Shown one piece after another: positions 28,127 through 36,322 of a stretch of 64,000 nucleotides of DNA. Both the position numbers and the translations under genes were made by a program. The stretch's first letter is position 1; each line of letters opens with the position of its first letter. A model generated the notes under the pieces. It saw only the letters and a program-made list of their open reading frames with translations. It was not told the origin of the DNA and ran no database searches. The stretch is from an uncultured Methanosarcinales archaeon (GTDB taxonomy: Archaea; Halobacteriota; Methanosarcinia; Methanotrichales; Methanotrichaceae), in contig CAIQHB010000056.1 in NCBI GenBank assembly GCA_903871465.1, forward strand, positions 62,001-126,000, read 5' to 3'.

Positions 28127-28792
28127 TTGGCCAGGCCCTTCATATTCATCAACAGCGCCATGAGCGCGGACGGCAAGATCAGCTCAGTGAATCGTAAGCA
28201 GGTACGGATCTCCGGTCAGGCGGACTTGGCCAGAGTTGACGCGCTTCGCGCTGGATCCGACGCTATCATGGTGGGAATTGGAACCGTGCTGGCAGACGAT
28301 CCCGGCTTGAGGGTGAAGTCGAAAAACTTTCGCGAGGAGAGACAGGCGTTGGGATTGCCGGAAAACCCGCTGCGCATTGTGGCTGACAGCCGGGCTCGCA
28401 CCCCGCCTGATGCAAAGATCTTGGGTCCAGGGTGCCTGATCGCCGTCTCCCGTTCTGCGCCAGAGGATAGACTGGAAAGTCTCTCGTCGAAGTGTGAGAT
28501 CATAAAATGCGGCGTCGAGAGCGTGGATGCGGCGGAGTTGATGGCTCTGCTTTATGATCGCGGCATAAAGCGTCTGATGGTGGAAGGCGGAGCACGGCTC
28601 AACTGGTCGCTCATCGAGCAGGGGCTGGTGGATGAGCTTTATGTCTACATCGGAGGGATGATCATCGGTGGAGAGAATGCACCCACCCTCGTGGATGGCC
28701 AGGGATTTCGAGAGTCTTTTCCCCGCCTGAGGTTGGACTCAGTGGAGCGGCTGGACGAGGGCGTGCTTCTCAAGTGGAGCCTGGCTCTGTGA
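28127..28792 (+). CDS. 2,5-diamino-6-(ribosylamino)pyrimidinone 5'-phosphate reductase
   Basis: The 221-residue protein is a stand-alone RibD C-terminal reductase domain: RPFIFINSAMSADGKISS, DALRAGSDAIMVGIGTVLADD, and MVEGGARLNWSLIEQGLVDEL. In archaea this enzyme reduces the ribosylamino-pyrimidine intermediate of riboflavin and F420 precursor synthesis with NADPH. The start is TTG 28127 preceded by GGCGGTG. No nearby deaminase of the bacterial RibD type was found, though a general amidohydrolase is divergent from it. GC-rich, housekeeping-type codons. Confidence 0.9.
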   Translation: MARPFIFINSAMSADGKISSVNRKQVRISGQADLARVDALRAGSDAIMVGIGTVLADDPGLRVKSKNFREERQALGLPENPLRIVADSRARTPPDAKILGPGCLIAVSRSAPEDRLESLSSKCEIIKCGVESVDAAELMALLYDRGIKRLMVEGGARLNWSLIEQGLVDELYVYIGGMIIGGENAPTLVDGQGFRESFPRLRLDSVERLDEGVLLKWSLAL

Positions 28793-29246
28793 CACTATTC
28801 ATCTGTGGTTGAAAACATCGCGAGCTCGCCGGCTCTCAGCGGTTACGGACGTTCACCACAGAGGAGATGCTGAATTTTCTGGCCAAAAAATCGATCCGAT
28901 CACGACAAACGATTCTTACGCGGCCTGGAGAGAAGGCCAGTATGACGATTTGGTTTTAAGCATAAGCCTGGCTGACTGACGGGAAAAAGTGCCCCGAAAC
29001 GACCACGCTTAACCTCCACAAGACTCCGATTCATCATCGGCCTCCCACGGTGGACGGCGACGGCTTTAGATGCGGTTATTATGGGTGAAAACTTCATTAT
29101 CCTTTGACGGCGATTAAGTACGGGTAAAAATAGCCACGCTTCACAAAGCGTATCTGTAGATATCATATCATCCACCCTTGTATCTTCCAATCATGCAGGA
29201 ATTTTGCAAAGTTTTTAGTTAGATCCTTCGATGCTGAACAAAGTAA
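28793..29246. other. Gene-free gap with a palindromic repeat and a possible gene relic
   Basis: At 28802-28864 an imperfect palindrome (TCTGTGGTTGAAAAC with its partner GTTCACCACAGAGG) belongs to the dispersed 'CTGTGGT' type. A short + frame ending TGA near 28979 reads KIDPITTNDSYAAWREGQ and YDDLVLSISLAD. It looks protein-like but has no usable start, so it may be the tail of a lost gene. The rest shows nothing convincing. Confidence 0.4.
28802..28864. repeat. Small dispersed palindrome
   Basis: TCTGTGGTTGAAAAC pairs imperfectly with GTTCACCACAGAGG across about 35 bases. Same class as the palindromes at 34.9 and 47.6 kb. Confidence 0.45.
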
Positions 29247-29258
29247 GGAGGGAATCGA

Positions 29259-30038
29259 ACGAAAAGACTACTGATTTTAGCGGTATTGGCGGTTACGCTA
29301 ATTGGCATGGCAAGCGCAGCCAACTACATGTACGAAAAGGCGTCCGTCAAGGGTGTCGGCTACAAGAACGTAGAAATGATCGTTTCCACTCAGTATGGTT
29401 TTATGGGCCAGAAGCTGGTAGAAAAGGAATCTGGTTCCGGTAATGTCATCACCGAGAAGAGCGAGCTTGAGGCCGAGAGGCAACTGGTGAGAGATGGAAT
29501 GCCAATCGGCGGAATAGGTGAATTCGGTAATGAATTGCTGTCGACTTGTGCCTTCCCAACCGGTCGAACCTGCATCATGGATTACATCAACTTCACTAAA
29601 GAAGCTGAGTTCGAGTACATGCCCGTGTCTTACCAGACCGGTACCTATGACCAGAAGTGGGTAGAAAAATTGTGCGTACAGAACTACAGGATCGGCGCTG
29701 TGCTGACCGAGATGTACACCCATGCCGAGCATCTCCAAAAGACAACCGAAGTTAAAACCAGGGGCTATGGCATCACTAGAGATTTCGGTCCAGGTGGATG
29801 CCCAGCTTGCTGTACCGGTGTTCTAGAGGCAAACCTGAACAGCAACGTCATCGGCGTCGCCCACATCGGATGGATCTCCCGTGATCCCAAGGCAGACGAT
29901 CAGCTCAAAGGTCGCCATGCTGAGTATGGCAGATCTGTCGAGGACCTCACTGGTGTCTTCTCCATCGAGAAATTCATTCAGCTCTGGGGTAACTCCACAT
30001 GCGGTGCCATCAGCGTGGATTGGCTGCCTTGCGTGTAA
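29259..30038 (+). CDS. Secreted protein, paralogue 1, probable ACG start
   Basis: The reading frame is open from a TAA at 29244. It contains no ATG, GTG or TTG until a TTG inside the signal peptide (29286). AAGGAGGG at 29245-29252 is a strong Shine-Dalgarno, and six bases after it ACG begins TKRLLILAVLAVTLIGMASA, a complete signal peptide if ACG is read as Met. The other paralogue (32647-33612) has the same arrangement. The mature protein (about 235 residues) is of no known family. It has scattered cysteines (GCPACCTG, NSTCGAI) and ends WLPCV. It is shorter than paralogue 2 by about 60 residues after residue 70. A T-run follows the stop. The matching sequences and strong translation signals suggest an abundant surface protein, possibly a sheath or envelope component. 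That role is inferred. Confidence 0.8.
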   Translation, partial: TKRLLILAVLAVTLIGMASAANYMYEKASVKGVGYKNVEMIVSTQYGFMGQKLVEKESGSGNVITEKSELEAERQLVRDGMPIGGIGEFGNELLSTCAFPTGRTCIMDYINFTKEAEFEYMPVSYQTGTYDQKWVEKLCVQNYRIGAVLTEMYTHAEHLQKTTEVKTRGYGITRDFGPGGCPACCTGVLEANLNSNVIGVAHIGWISRDPKADDQLKGRHAEYGRSVEDLTGVFSIEKFIQLWGNSTCGAISVDWLPCV

Positions 30039-30057
30039 TCGTGGTTAGGCCCATCTC

Positions 30058-30063
30058 CTTTTT
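30058..30063 (+). terminator. Oligo-T terminator of secreted paralogue 1
   Basis: TTTTTT about 20 bases past the stop, in the context CCCATCTCC-T-run. The same context recurs behind paralogue 2. Archaeal RNA polymerase terminates at such runs. Confidence 0.5.
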
Positions 30064-30105
30064 TAAGCTTGTAGTACATATAACCTGCACGAATCCGTTC
30101 CTCTT

Positions 30106-30345
30106 TTTAGCATTCTCTTAACTGGCCCTATTTTCGCTTCTGGCAAAATTCCCTATTCCATAGACTATGGAATTAATTATCGACAATTGCAAGCTATCGA
30201 AAAAGCAGCATCAACTAGAATCAAATTGTGGCCCACAATCCAGAGCGCAACATCCCGACATTACGAGGACGAAAGCATGTTTATAAAATTGTGCCGACCG
30301 CATATAGCTCCCTTGAATGTTGTGCAAGATCAGTGCGTGTAACAT
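30106..30345 (+). repeat. Intergenic repeat element, copy A
   Basis: About 240 bp closely related to copy B (32358-32597) in the same + orientation. Shared blocks include GACAATTGC, GCTATCGAAAAAGCAGCATC, GGCCCACAATCCA and AGTGCGTG. Copy A carries a nearly perfect palindrome ATTCCATAG-a-CTATGGAAT (30155-30173) and, near its end, a TATA-like TTTATAAAA (30280-30288). It lies between secreted paralogue 1 and the transglutaminase-like gene at 30535 and could drive that gene, with a long leader, or an untranslated RNA. Confidence 0.75.
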
Positions 30346-30534
30346 GCAGATAGAGACGCCAATATAATCGCCGGCCAGATCGGATCTTCTGGATCAGGCA
30401 AGGGCAGATCTGATGCATGGCAGATCAAGACCGTTGCCAGCGGACAGGTACAAGGCTAAGTCCGAGCATTACCAATTGCTTAAGTCTTCAATGCAAAATA
30501 GATATAGTAGTCGATATAAGTCATTCTGATCTCC

Positions 30535-31752
30535 ATGTCTCCTTGGGCACTCTGGCTCTGCATAGTTCTCTATATTGGATCAGGAGCAGCAGAAGATGTG
30601 CCTTTCATCTTTGACACTAATGTCTCTGGTGTATCTAGCTATACCGCTGCTCAATTTGAGCAGGCTCATGCCTCATCAACAGACCTCATAGGTGTGCCTA
30701 TCGTAATACAACCTGCGGATAACGAGACCTTAGATTTTCCCGTTACTGGCGGAGGCAACACACCCGAAGGTACTACAGAAAAGAAAGTAGACGACCTCAA
30801 GATCGAATTCGATGCACGTGTGGAGCCTGAAAACCCGCGAGTAAATGATGAAGCAGTCGTGCTTGCGCTCAAATACCCTGGCGATCTCACCATCGATCAG
30901 ATAGCCTCAATTTACAGTTACCTAAAAAATGGTGATGGTTCCAAGAAAGGTTGGGGCTATGTGCGGGATCCAAGAGGCATTGATTACATAAGATACGCCA
31001 ATGCCTCATTAAAACTGGGTGACCGGGCCAATTGCGTGGGTGGAGGTGACTGTGACGATTTTGCCATCCTCATGGCTGCGCTGGTGGAATCCATAGGTGG
31101 GACCACCAGAATTATTCTGGCTCGCAATAATACTACAGGCGGCCATGCTTATACTGAAGTCTATCTTGGGAATCTTGATGCGAGCAGCCGGATCGAAGAT
31201 ATCATCAACAGGCTAAAAGAAAAGTTTGATACGGATAAGATCTATACTCATATCGATACAGATACCAAAGATGTATGGCTCAATCTCGACTGGGGTCCAG
31301 ACGAAAAAGGGAACACACATCCGGGCGGTCCTTTTTACCAGGGAGACCGGCACATAGTTCTCTGCATTAGGGATCACTATAAGAAGGCCGCATTAAGCCC
31401 TAGTGAGGCATCTTTGAAAGACGACAAGTTTGAGGATATATCAGAACCGACTGCAGATAAATTCTCAACAGATACGGGGATAACAAACTCAAAAAACGAT
31501 GGACAGAATGATCCAGCTATCGCTTTTTGCATCAAACGTGGTAATATATACGAAAACGGCATATGCACATTACCGGGTGGGTCATCATGTGACGTATTGG
31601 ATTTCTATAGAGGAGACTGCATTTTAGCAGGTAAACGAGGTGTAGGCTCAACTGTATCAAGAACTGGAAGCACAGCCGTTGGGAGTGGTGGAAGCTACAG
31701 TTCGAGTAGCTCAGGCTCTTCATCGATGAGCATCTCTACGAACTATGACTAG
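30535..31752 (+). CDS. Secreted transglutaminase-like protein with Ser-rich tail
   Basis: The 405-residue protein has a signal peptide (1-19) and a shared N-terminal module (DVPFIFDTN ... TAAQFEQ ... DLIGVP ... PVTGGG, residues 21-75). A transglutaminase-like fold follows with a predicted Cys (GGGDCDDFAILMAAL, about 173), His (TTGGHAYTEVYLG, about 204) and Asp (WLNLDW, about 253). A variable region comes after that. The last 40 residues form a Ser/Gly tail (GVGSTVSRTGST ... SSSMSIS) that also ends the unrelated protein at 40398-41207. Paralogues lie at 41589-42986 and 45528-47039. Such enzymes can hydrolyse or cross-link peptides. Here an envelope role is inferred. The leader (TCTGATCTCC before ATG) matches that of the 45528 gene. 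Confidence 0.82.
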   Translation: MSPWALWLCIVLYIGSGAAEDVPFIFDTNVSGVSSYTAAQFEQAHASSTDLIGVPIVIQPADNETLDFPVTGGGNTPEGTTEKKVDDLKIEFDARVEPENPRVNDEAVVLALKYPGDLTIDQIASIYSYLKNGDGSKKGWGYVRDPRGIDYIRYANASLKLGDRANCVGGGDCDDFAILMAALVESIGGTTRIILARNNTTGGHAYTEVYLGNLDASSRIEDIINRLKEKFDTDKIYTHIDTDTKDVWLNLDWGPDEKGNTHPGGPFYQGDRHIVLCIRDHYKKAALSPSEASLKDDKFEDISEPTADKFSTDTGITNSKNDGQNDPAIAFCIKRGNIYENGICTLPGGSSCDVLDFYRGDCILAGKRGVGSTVSRTGSTAVGSGGSYSSSSSGSSSMSISTNYD

Positions 31753-31817
31753 CCAGAAATCGCTTAGCCAATTTTAATTATAATATTAATAAAAAAATAG
31801 ATTTTAGAATCCAGCCC

Positions 31818-31895
31818 CTAAAACACATCGATGGTTAGGTAGTTGCTGGGCTTATCGAATATTGTGGACAAAGTCACGTGTCTACCTGGTGTGTC
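31818..31895 (-). pseudogene. Relic of the 'DTPGRH' surface-domain family
   Basis: The minus strand reads DTPGRHVTLSTIFDKPSNYL then TIDVF and a stop. This is nearly identical to the C-terminus of the gene at 43115-43834. Nothing upstream continues the homology and no start is present, so this is a 26-codon remnant of a lost copy. Confidence 0.8.
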
Positions 31896-32034
31896 TGCAT
31901 TTTACAAATTAAGCCATAATTCGCCTGAAATTGCCATCGCTATTTGCCTAATCCTCAATCGTCATATGCTAATAAGTCTAGCTTAGGCTGTGAACTGCGA
32001 GCCAGTTCAGATAAGACGAATGAGGTGTAATTGA

Positions 32035-32352
32035 ATGAAGAAATTAGCAATCGTGTCAATAGTTCTGTTGCTTGCAGGAATCGGATTGGCTTTTGGAGAA
32101 GCAGGACACTGTGCAGGAAACTGCAACTGCCCTAGCGGTACAGCGTGTTCTCAATCGGTATGCGGGGCAAGCTGTGGAGGTTCGTGCACCCAAGATGCCT
32201 CTGTGACATCCTCATGTGGAACTCATTGCCCCGTAGGGAGATGCGGAGGCGCGAGTGGCTGCCAGGCTTGCTGCGGAGCTAACTGTGCGGCCTGTTGTGG
32301 CACAGCGGCTAATCAAGAAGCCCTGAGTACATATAACTCGCAAAAATCTTAA
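32035..32352 (+). CDS. Secreted cysteine-rich small protein
   Basis: A 105-residue ORF with a canonical signal peptide (MKKLAIVSIVLLLAGIGLAFG). Its mature part holds 16 cysteines within about 65 residues, many in CxxxC, CxC and CC arrangements, with Gly, Ala, Ser and Thr between them. GAGGTGTAA before the ATG is a good ribosome-binding site. No family was recognised. The pattern suits a disulfide-stabilised or metal-binding extracellular peptide. It lies between a transglutaminase-like gene and repeat copy B in the surface-protein region. The low-complexity, cysteine-heavy sequence could also cross-link in an envelope layer (inference). Confidence 0.75.
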   Translation: MKKLAIVSIVLLLAGIGLAFGEAGHCAGNCNCPSGTACSQSVCGASCGGSCTQDASVTSSCGTHCPVGRCGGASGCQACCGANCAACCGTAANQEALSTYNSQKS

Positions 32353-32357
32353 ACTCT

Positions 32358-32597
32358 TTTTCATTCTAGTCTCAATTGGTCTAAAATCGCTTCTGCCTAC
32401 CTGAACATTCCAGACACTATGGAATGATTTGTCGACAATTGCGGGCTATCGAAAAAGCAGCATCCGCTAGAATCAATTGAGGCCCACAATCCATCGCGCA
32501 ACATCAGGACCTAACGAGGTCGAAAGCATATTAATAAAAATATGATGGGCACTGATTCTGTCCGGGATGAGGACTATATTTAAGTGCGTGCAACTAT
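32358..32597 (+). repeat. Intergenic repeat element, copy B
   Basis: Partner of copy A (30106-30345), same strand. The palindrome is kept with a different loop: CATTCCA ... TGGAATG (32406-32426). An A/T box TTAATAAAAA sits at 32531-32540 in the position of the TATA in copy A. It lies between the cysteine-rich gene and the 3' end of the oppositely oriented secreted paralogue 2. A transcript starting here would run antisense into that gene. Confidence 0.75.
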
Positions 32598-32617
32598 TGA
32601 AGACTGTCTGAGTTGAC

Positions 32618-32626
32618 AAAAAAAAA
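32618..32626 (-). terminator. Oligo-T terminator of secreted paralogue 2
   Basis: Nine consecutive A on the + strand (T on the transcript strand) about 20 bases beyond the stop, in the context CCCATCTC as for paralogue 1. Confidence 0.55.
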
Positions 32627-32646
32627 GAGATGGGATTTATCTACGA

Positions 32647-33612
32647 TTACACGCAGGGCAGCCAGTCAACGCTGATGGCACCGCATGTGGAGTTGCCCCA
32701 AAGCTGTATGAACTTCTCGATGGAGAAGACACCAGTTAGGTCTTCAACGCTACGGCCGTACTCAGCATGGCGGCCCTTAAGCTGTGGATCAGCACTGGGA
32801 TCGCGGGAGATCCATCCGATATGGGCAACGCCGATGACGTTGCTGTTCAGGTTAGCCTCCAGAACACCGGTGCAGCAGGCTGGGCAGCCAATAGTACCAT
32901 CTCCGTTTTGTCCACCAACCACGGATGATTGAATACCATAGCCTCTGGTCTTGACCTCGGTGGTCTTCTGCAGGTGCTCAGCGTGGGTGTACATCTCAGT
33001 CAGCACAGCGCCGATTCTGTAGTTCTGCACGCACAGCTTCTCAACCCACTTCTGGTCGTAGGTGCCGGTCTGGTAAGAGACAGGCATGTACTCGAACTCA
33101 GCTTCCTTGGTGAAGTTGATGTAGTCCATGGGGCATGCAGTGCCCGTTGGCCAATTGCAAGTCGGATCATAGCGTGCTGCGATTACGTCCAAATTTCCTT
33201 CCTGATTCTCTAAAATATTGGCCCACTTCTTATCGTTAACCCCAAGGGCCTCTTGATAGATTGAGTCACCCTTATAAAAGGTACCGATCAGGTTGCCATG
33301 GTCTCTGATCTTTACCGGATCTTCTGAAGTAACCACATAATGCACTGGATCCAAAACAGCACCAAGTGTGGTGTAGTCCCTGTTGAGCTGCCTTTCGGCC
33401 TCTAGCTCAGTCTTCTCGGTGATGACGTTGCCGGACCCGGACTCCTTCTCTACCAGCTTCTGGCCGCTAAAGCCAGTCTGGGTGGAAATGATCATCTCTA
33501 CATTTTTGTAGCCGACACCCTTGACGGATGCCTTTTCGTACATATAGTTGGCAGCTCCCGCCGTGCCAATTAGCGCAATAGCTAGTACCGCCAAAATTAG
33601 TAGTCTCTTCGT
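32647..33612 (-). CDS. Secreted protein, paralogue 2, probable ACG start
   Basis: The 321-residue product is homologous to 29259-30038. The first 75 and last 150 residues are almost identical, with about 60 extra residues between (AVLDPVHYVVTSEDPVK ...). In-frame codons just upstream are TAG-AAA-ACG-AAG-AGA, so no standard start exists before a TTG 18 bases further in, and that TTG lacks a nearby ribosome-binding site. AGGAGGG lies eight bases before the ACG at 33612. With ACG as start the N-terminus is a proper signal peptide (KRLLILAVLAIALIGTAGA). A TATA box and palindrome lie upstream and a T-run downstream. Likely an abundant envelope protein. Function unknown. Confidence 0.82.
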   Translation of the reverse strand, partial: TKRLLILAVLAIALIGTAGAANYMYEKASVKGVGYKNVEMIISTQTGFSGQKLVEKESGSGNVITEKTELEAERQLNRDYTTLGAVLDPVHYVVTSEDPVKIRDHGNLIGTFYKGDSIYQEALGVNDKKWANILENQEGNLDVIAARYDPTCNWPTGTACPMDYINFTKEAEFEYMPVSYQTGTYDQKWVEKLCVQNYRIGAVLTEMYTHAEHLQKTTEVKTRGYGIQSSVVGGQNGDGTIGCPACCTGVLEANLNSNVIGVAHIGWISRDPSADPQLKGRHAEYGRSVEDLTGVFSIEKFIQLWGNSTCGAISVDWLPCV

Positions 33613-33647
33613 TTTCTATTCCCTCCTAGCTTAGGATAGCAATCGGG

Positions 33648-33671
33648 TTATATACATTCATATTTGAATGT
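33648..33671 (-). promoter_or_regulatory. TATA box with adjoining palindrome upstream of secreted paralogue 2
   Basis: On the transcript strand the order is ACATTCA-aata-TGAATGT then ATATAACCC. The TATA box (33648-33654) is about 25 bases upstream of the expected transcription start near 33623, just ahead of the Shine-Dalgarno. The palindrome with seven-base arms covers the position of the transcription-factor-B recognition element, so a repressor bound there could block initiation (inference). Confidence 0.5.
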
Positions 33672-34030
33672 AATGGATAATAATCTCGAATTGAAGCATG
33701 TACTGTACTTGGCTAGATTACTGGTAATTGCCAGTTTATACAATCCTGTACACGCCTTATAGATGCGGATTCCAAATATGCGATTACGTGCGGGGGCTCA
33801 ATCTCCCCATATGTTGCGCTCCATGTTCCGCATCGTCGAAATCGATAGCACTAAGATCAATTGATCGATATCAGCAACCACACAGTTTTGCTCGATCTTT
33901 ATCTTATAGTGGCTGGAATAGGGACTTCGACAGAATAGGATTTAGGGCCACTTGGATGGGTTGCATAGGGCGCTATGTATAACTTGCAGGTTTTGGCCTG
34001 AGCCCTCAAAGAAGTTCTGTGGCCGTTTTC
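33672..34030. other. Gene-free gap
   Basis: No ORF with protein-like composition and a start was found. A GATCAATTGATCGATATC stretch near 33855-33872 is partly palindromic. Otherwise nothing is recognised. Confidence 0.3.
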
Positions 34031-34840
34031 CTAATCCACCGAACATGGTCTCATCCCCCTCTCCATCTCTCTCGCCACATTCGCCCCTGCCATCCTGCTC
34101 TGCACCGTGGCCGCCAGCCCCCTGGCCGCTCGCGCCCGGGAGTACTCATCCAGCTGCCACTCCAGCCCCTCGTAGCCCACTTCCATGAGAATGAGGCCTT
34201 CGGCTGGGGCCGTCGGAGCACCGCAGTTCAGCTCCGGCCGCAGGAGCTCCACGAACCAGCTCACGTCCTTCTGGCCAGCCCCCACCTTCTCCAGAGCGCC
34301 CACGATCTTGCGCACCATATTCCAGAGAAAGCCGTCCGCCCGAATGTCGAAGATGACGAGGCCATTCTGCTCATAGATCGCGAGCTTCTGCACCGTCTTT
34401 ATGGTGCCGACTTTTGCGGAGGAGAAGTTCCGAAAATCGTGCTCGCCTAAAAGCAGCTCTGCTGCCGCGTGCATCTTCTCCATATCCAGTCCTGGATGCC
34501 AGAGGAGGTAGCGGTACTCCCGCCATAGGGCATTCCAGCGGGCGGAGAAGCCTATGGGCGCCCGTGCCCAGGCCCAGGTCCAGATATCACGGGGCAGCCG
34601 CCCGTTGACGCACCTGGGCCGGGTCAATTTCTCTTTGTCCTCATCTATCCAAAAGTCGATGACCTGGCCCAGCGCCGAGACGCCCCTGTCTGTTCGTCCG
34701 GCATAGCAGAAGTCGCCGTGGATGACGCCAATCTGTGCCAGCGCTTTTTTTACTTCTGAGTCCACGGTAACCAGATCCGGCTGGCGCTGGAAGCCGTAGT
34801 AGTTATCGCCCAGGTAGGCGAGCTTGAGTGCGATTTTCAT
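34031..34840 (-). CDS. truA: tRNA pseudouridine synthase A
   Basis: The 269-residue protein starts MKIALKLAYLGDNYYGFQRQ. It contains the catalytic aspartate in CYAGRTDRGVSALGQV (near residue 50) and later NFSSAKVG and FLWNMVRKIVGAL motifs typical of TruA. The enzyme converts uridines in the tRNA anticodon stem-loop to pseudouridine. It stands alone. A dispersed palindromic repeat lies upstream (34887-34999). GC-rich housekeeping codons, unlike the secreted-protein genes on either side. Confidence 0.93.
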   Translation of the reverse strand: MKIALKLAYLGDNYYGFQRQPDLVTVDSEVKKALAQIGVIHGDFCYAGRTDRGVSALGQVIDFWIDEDKEKLTRPRCVNGRLPRDIWTWAWARAPIGFSARWNALWREYRYLLWHPGLDMEKMHAAAELLLGEHDFRNFSSAKVGTIKTVQKLAIYEQNGLVIFDIRADGFLWNMVRKIVGALEKVGAGQKDVSWFVELLRPELNCGAPTAPAEGLILMEVGYEGLEWQLDEYSRARAARGLAATVQSRMAGANVAREMERGMRPCSVD

Positions 34841-34886
34841 CTCTATCGAAATCCAAAAACGTTCTGGTCAGCCGTCTTCGTGCATC

Positions 34887-34999
34887 CTTTGTGCTCTTTG
34901 TGAGCTTTGTGTTTGGTCTAGTTGGTCTCTTTGTTGAAACCAAATGCTGTTATTTCTCTACCACAAAGAGCACAAAGCTCACCCGGGAACGCACAAAGC
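34887..34999. repeat. Dispersed imperfect inverted repeat
   Basis: The left arm reads CTTTGTGCTCTTTGTGAGC. The right arm (34960-34999) reads ACCACAAAGAGCACAAAGC and continues to CGCACAAAG. It can fold on itself. Relatives with the same 'CTCTGTG/CACAGAG' character lie at 20021-20065, 28802-28864 and 47555-47680. It resembles REP/MITE-type non-coding elements. Confidence 0.6.
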
Positions 35000-35032
35000 G
35001 CTCCTTTCAGAGTTGGGGCATCCTGCCCGGCT

Positions 35033-36322
35033 TCAAATCTCCCTGGGGTCGGTGATGTACCCGGTGATGGCGCTGGCTCCGGCTGTCGCTGGCGAGCAGA
35101 GGTAGACGAAGGCTTGCGGGCTGCCCTGCCGTCCCACGAAGTTTCGGTTCGAGGTGGAGAGGCCGTGCTCCCCCGCACCAAGGAGGCCGAAGCTTCCGCC
35201 CATGCAGGGTCCGCAGCAGGCCGACTCGAACATCGCCCCCGCCTCCATGAACTTCTCTATGAGCCCAGCATGCAAGCACTTCATGTACTCCTCCCGGCTG
35301 GCTGGAACCACAATCATGCGCACCCCTCTGGCCACTGGTTCCCCTTTCATCAGCTCCGAGGCGAGCTGCAAGTCCTCGAACCGGCCGTTGGTGCATGAGC
35401 CCAGGAACACCTGATCGATCTTTGTCTTGGGAACCCGGCTTATGGGCAAGACATTATCGACATTATGGGGCATAGCGATCTGAGGCTCGAGATCGTCCAC
35501 ATTCCAGCTCTTCCTGGAGACCACGGCATCCTCGTCCCCCCGGACGATGCCCGCTTTCACGGCTGCCCTGTCCTTCACCCGACTCTCCAGGTAATTTATT
35601 GTGGTCTCATCCGTCTCGAAGATGCCGGCCTTGGCTCCCATCTCAATGGCCATATTGGATACCGTCATCCTCTCGGGAATGCTCATCCTGGCCGCAGCCT
35701 CGCCCTTGAACTCGCAGGCCAGGTAGTTGGCGCCATCCGCCCCAATGTCGCCTATAATGCGAAGCACCGCATCCTTTGAGGTGACGCGAGAAGGCAGCCT
35801 TCCCTCTATCATGAGCTGCAGGGTCTTGGGCACCATGAACCAGAGCGACCCCGTGGCAAAGACGGATGCCATGTCCGTAGATCCGACCCCTGTGGCAAAG
35901 GATCCAAAGGCCCCGTAGGTGCAGGTATGCGAGTCAGTTCCCACGATTATGCTACCGGGAAGTACGTGGCCCTTCTCGGGCATGACCTGGTGGCATACGC
36001 CGCAGAAAATATCGTAGTTGAGAATGCCCTGCTCTGTTGCGAACTTGCGCAGCATGATATGATTTTCCGCCGCCTTCAGGCTGTCCGCAGGCACCTGATG
36101 ATCAAAGAGCAGCACGATCTTGGAGGGATCCCAGACCTTGGCGTCTTTGCCCGCGATCTCATAGAATCCCTTGACCGCCAGGGGACCGGTGATATCGTGA
36201 ATCATGGCTCCGTCTATCTTCGCCATGACGAACTCGCCAGAATGCACCTCTTTACTTGCCGCTCTGGAAAATATCTTCTCCGACAGGGTTTGGCCACTCA
36301 TGAGCATTGTCATCTCATCCAT
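35033..36322 (-). CDS. 3-isopropylmalate dehydratase / homoaconitase large subunit
   Basis: The 429-residue protein carries the aconitase-superfamily landmarks: [37 protein letters not shown] and the two cysteines of [10 protein letters not shown]. Together these give the three cluster-binding cysteines of the [4Fe-4S] site. It isomerises isopropylmalate (leucine) or homologous intermediates of 2-oxosuberate for coenzyme B. Archaeal LeuC and HacA cannot be separated by eye. The small subunit is not adjacent. Start ATG 36322; a second Met (36310) is possible. Confidence 0.9.
   Translation of the reverse strand: MDEMTMLMSGQTLSEKIFSRAASKEVHSGEFVMAKIDGAMIHDITGPLAVKGFYEIAGKDAKVWDPSKIVLLFDHQVPADSLKAAENHIMLRKFATEQGILNYDIFCGVCHQVMPEKGHVLPGSIIVGTDSHTCTYGAFGSFATGVGSTDMASVFATGSLWFMVPKTLQLMIEGRLPSRVTSKDAVLRIIGDIGADGANYLACEFKGEAAARMSIPERMTVSNMAIEMGAKAGIFETDETTINYLESRVKDRAAVKAGIVRGDEDAVVSRKSWNVDDLEPQIAMPHNVDNVLPISRVPKTKIDQVFLGSCTNGRFEDLQLASELMKGEPVARGVRMIVVPASREEYMKCLHAGLIEKFMEAGAMFESACCGPCMGGSFGLLGAGEHGLSTSNRNFVGRQGSPQAFVYLCSPATAGASAITGYITDPREI

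Noticed and set aside
28881..28979. Protein-like 30-codon tail after the riboflavin reductase
   Set aside because: There is no start or upstream domain. It could be a lost gene end, but no family can be named.
29231..29443. ATG-started 70-codon frame overlapping secreted paralogue 1
   Set aside because: It is out of frame with the conserved paralogue, has no homologue in the second copy, and only arises because the real gene lacks a standard start.
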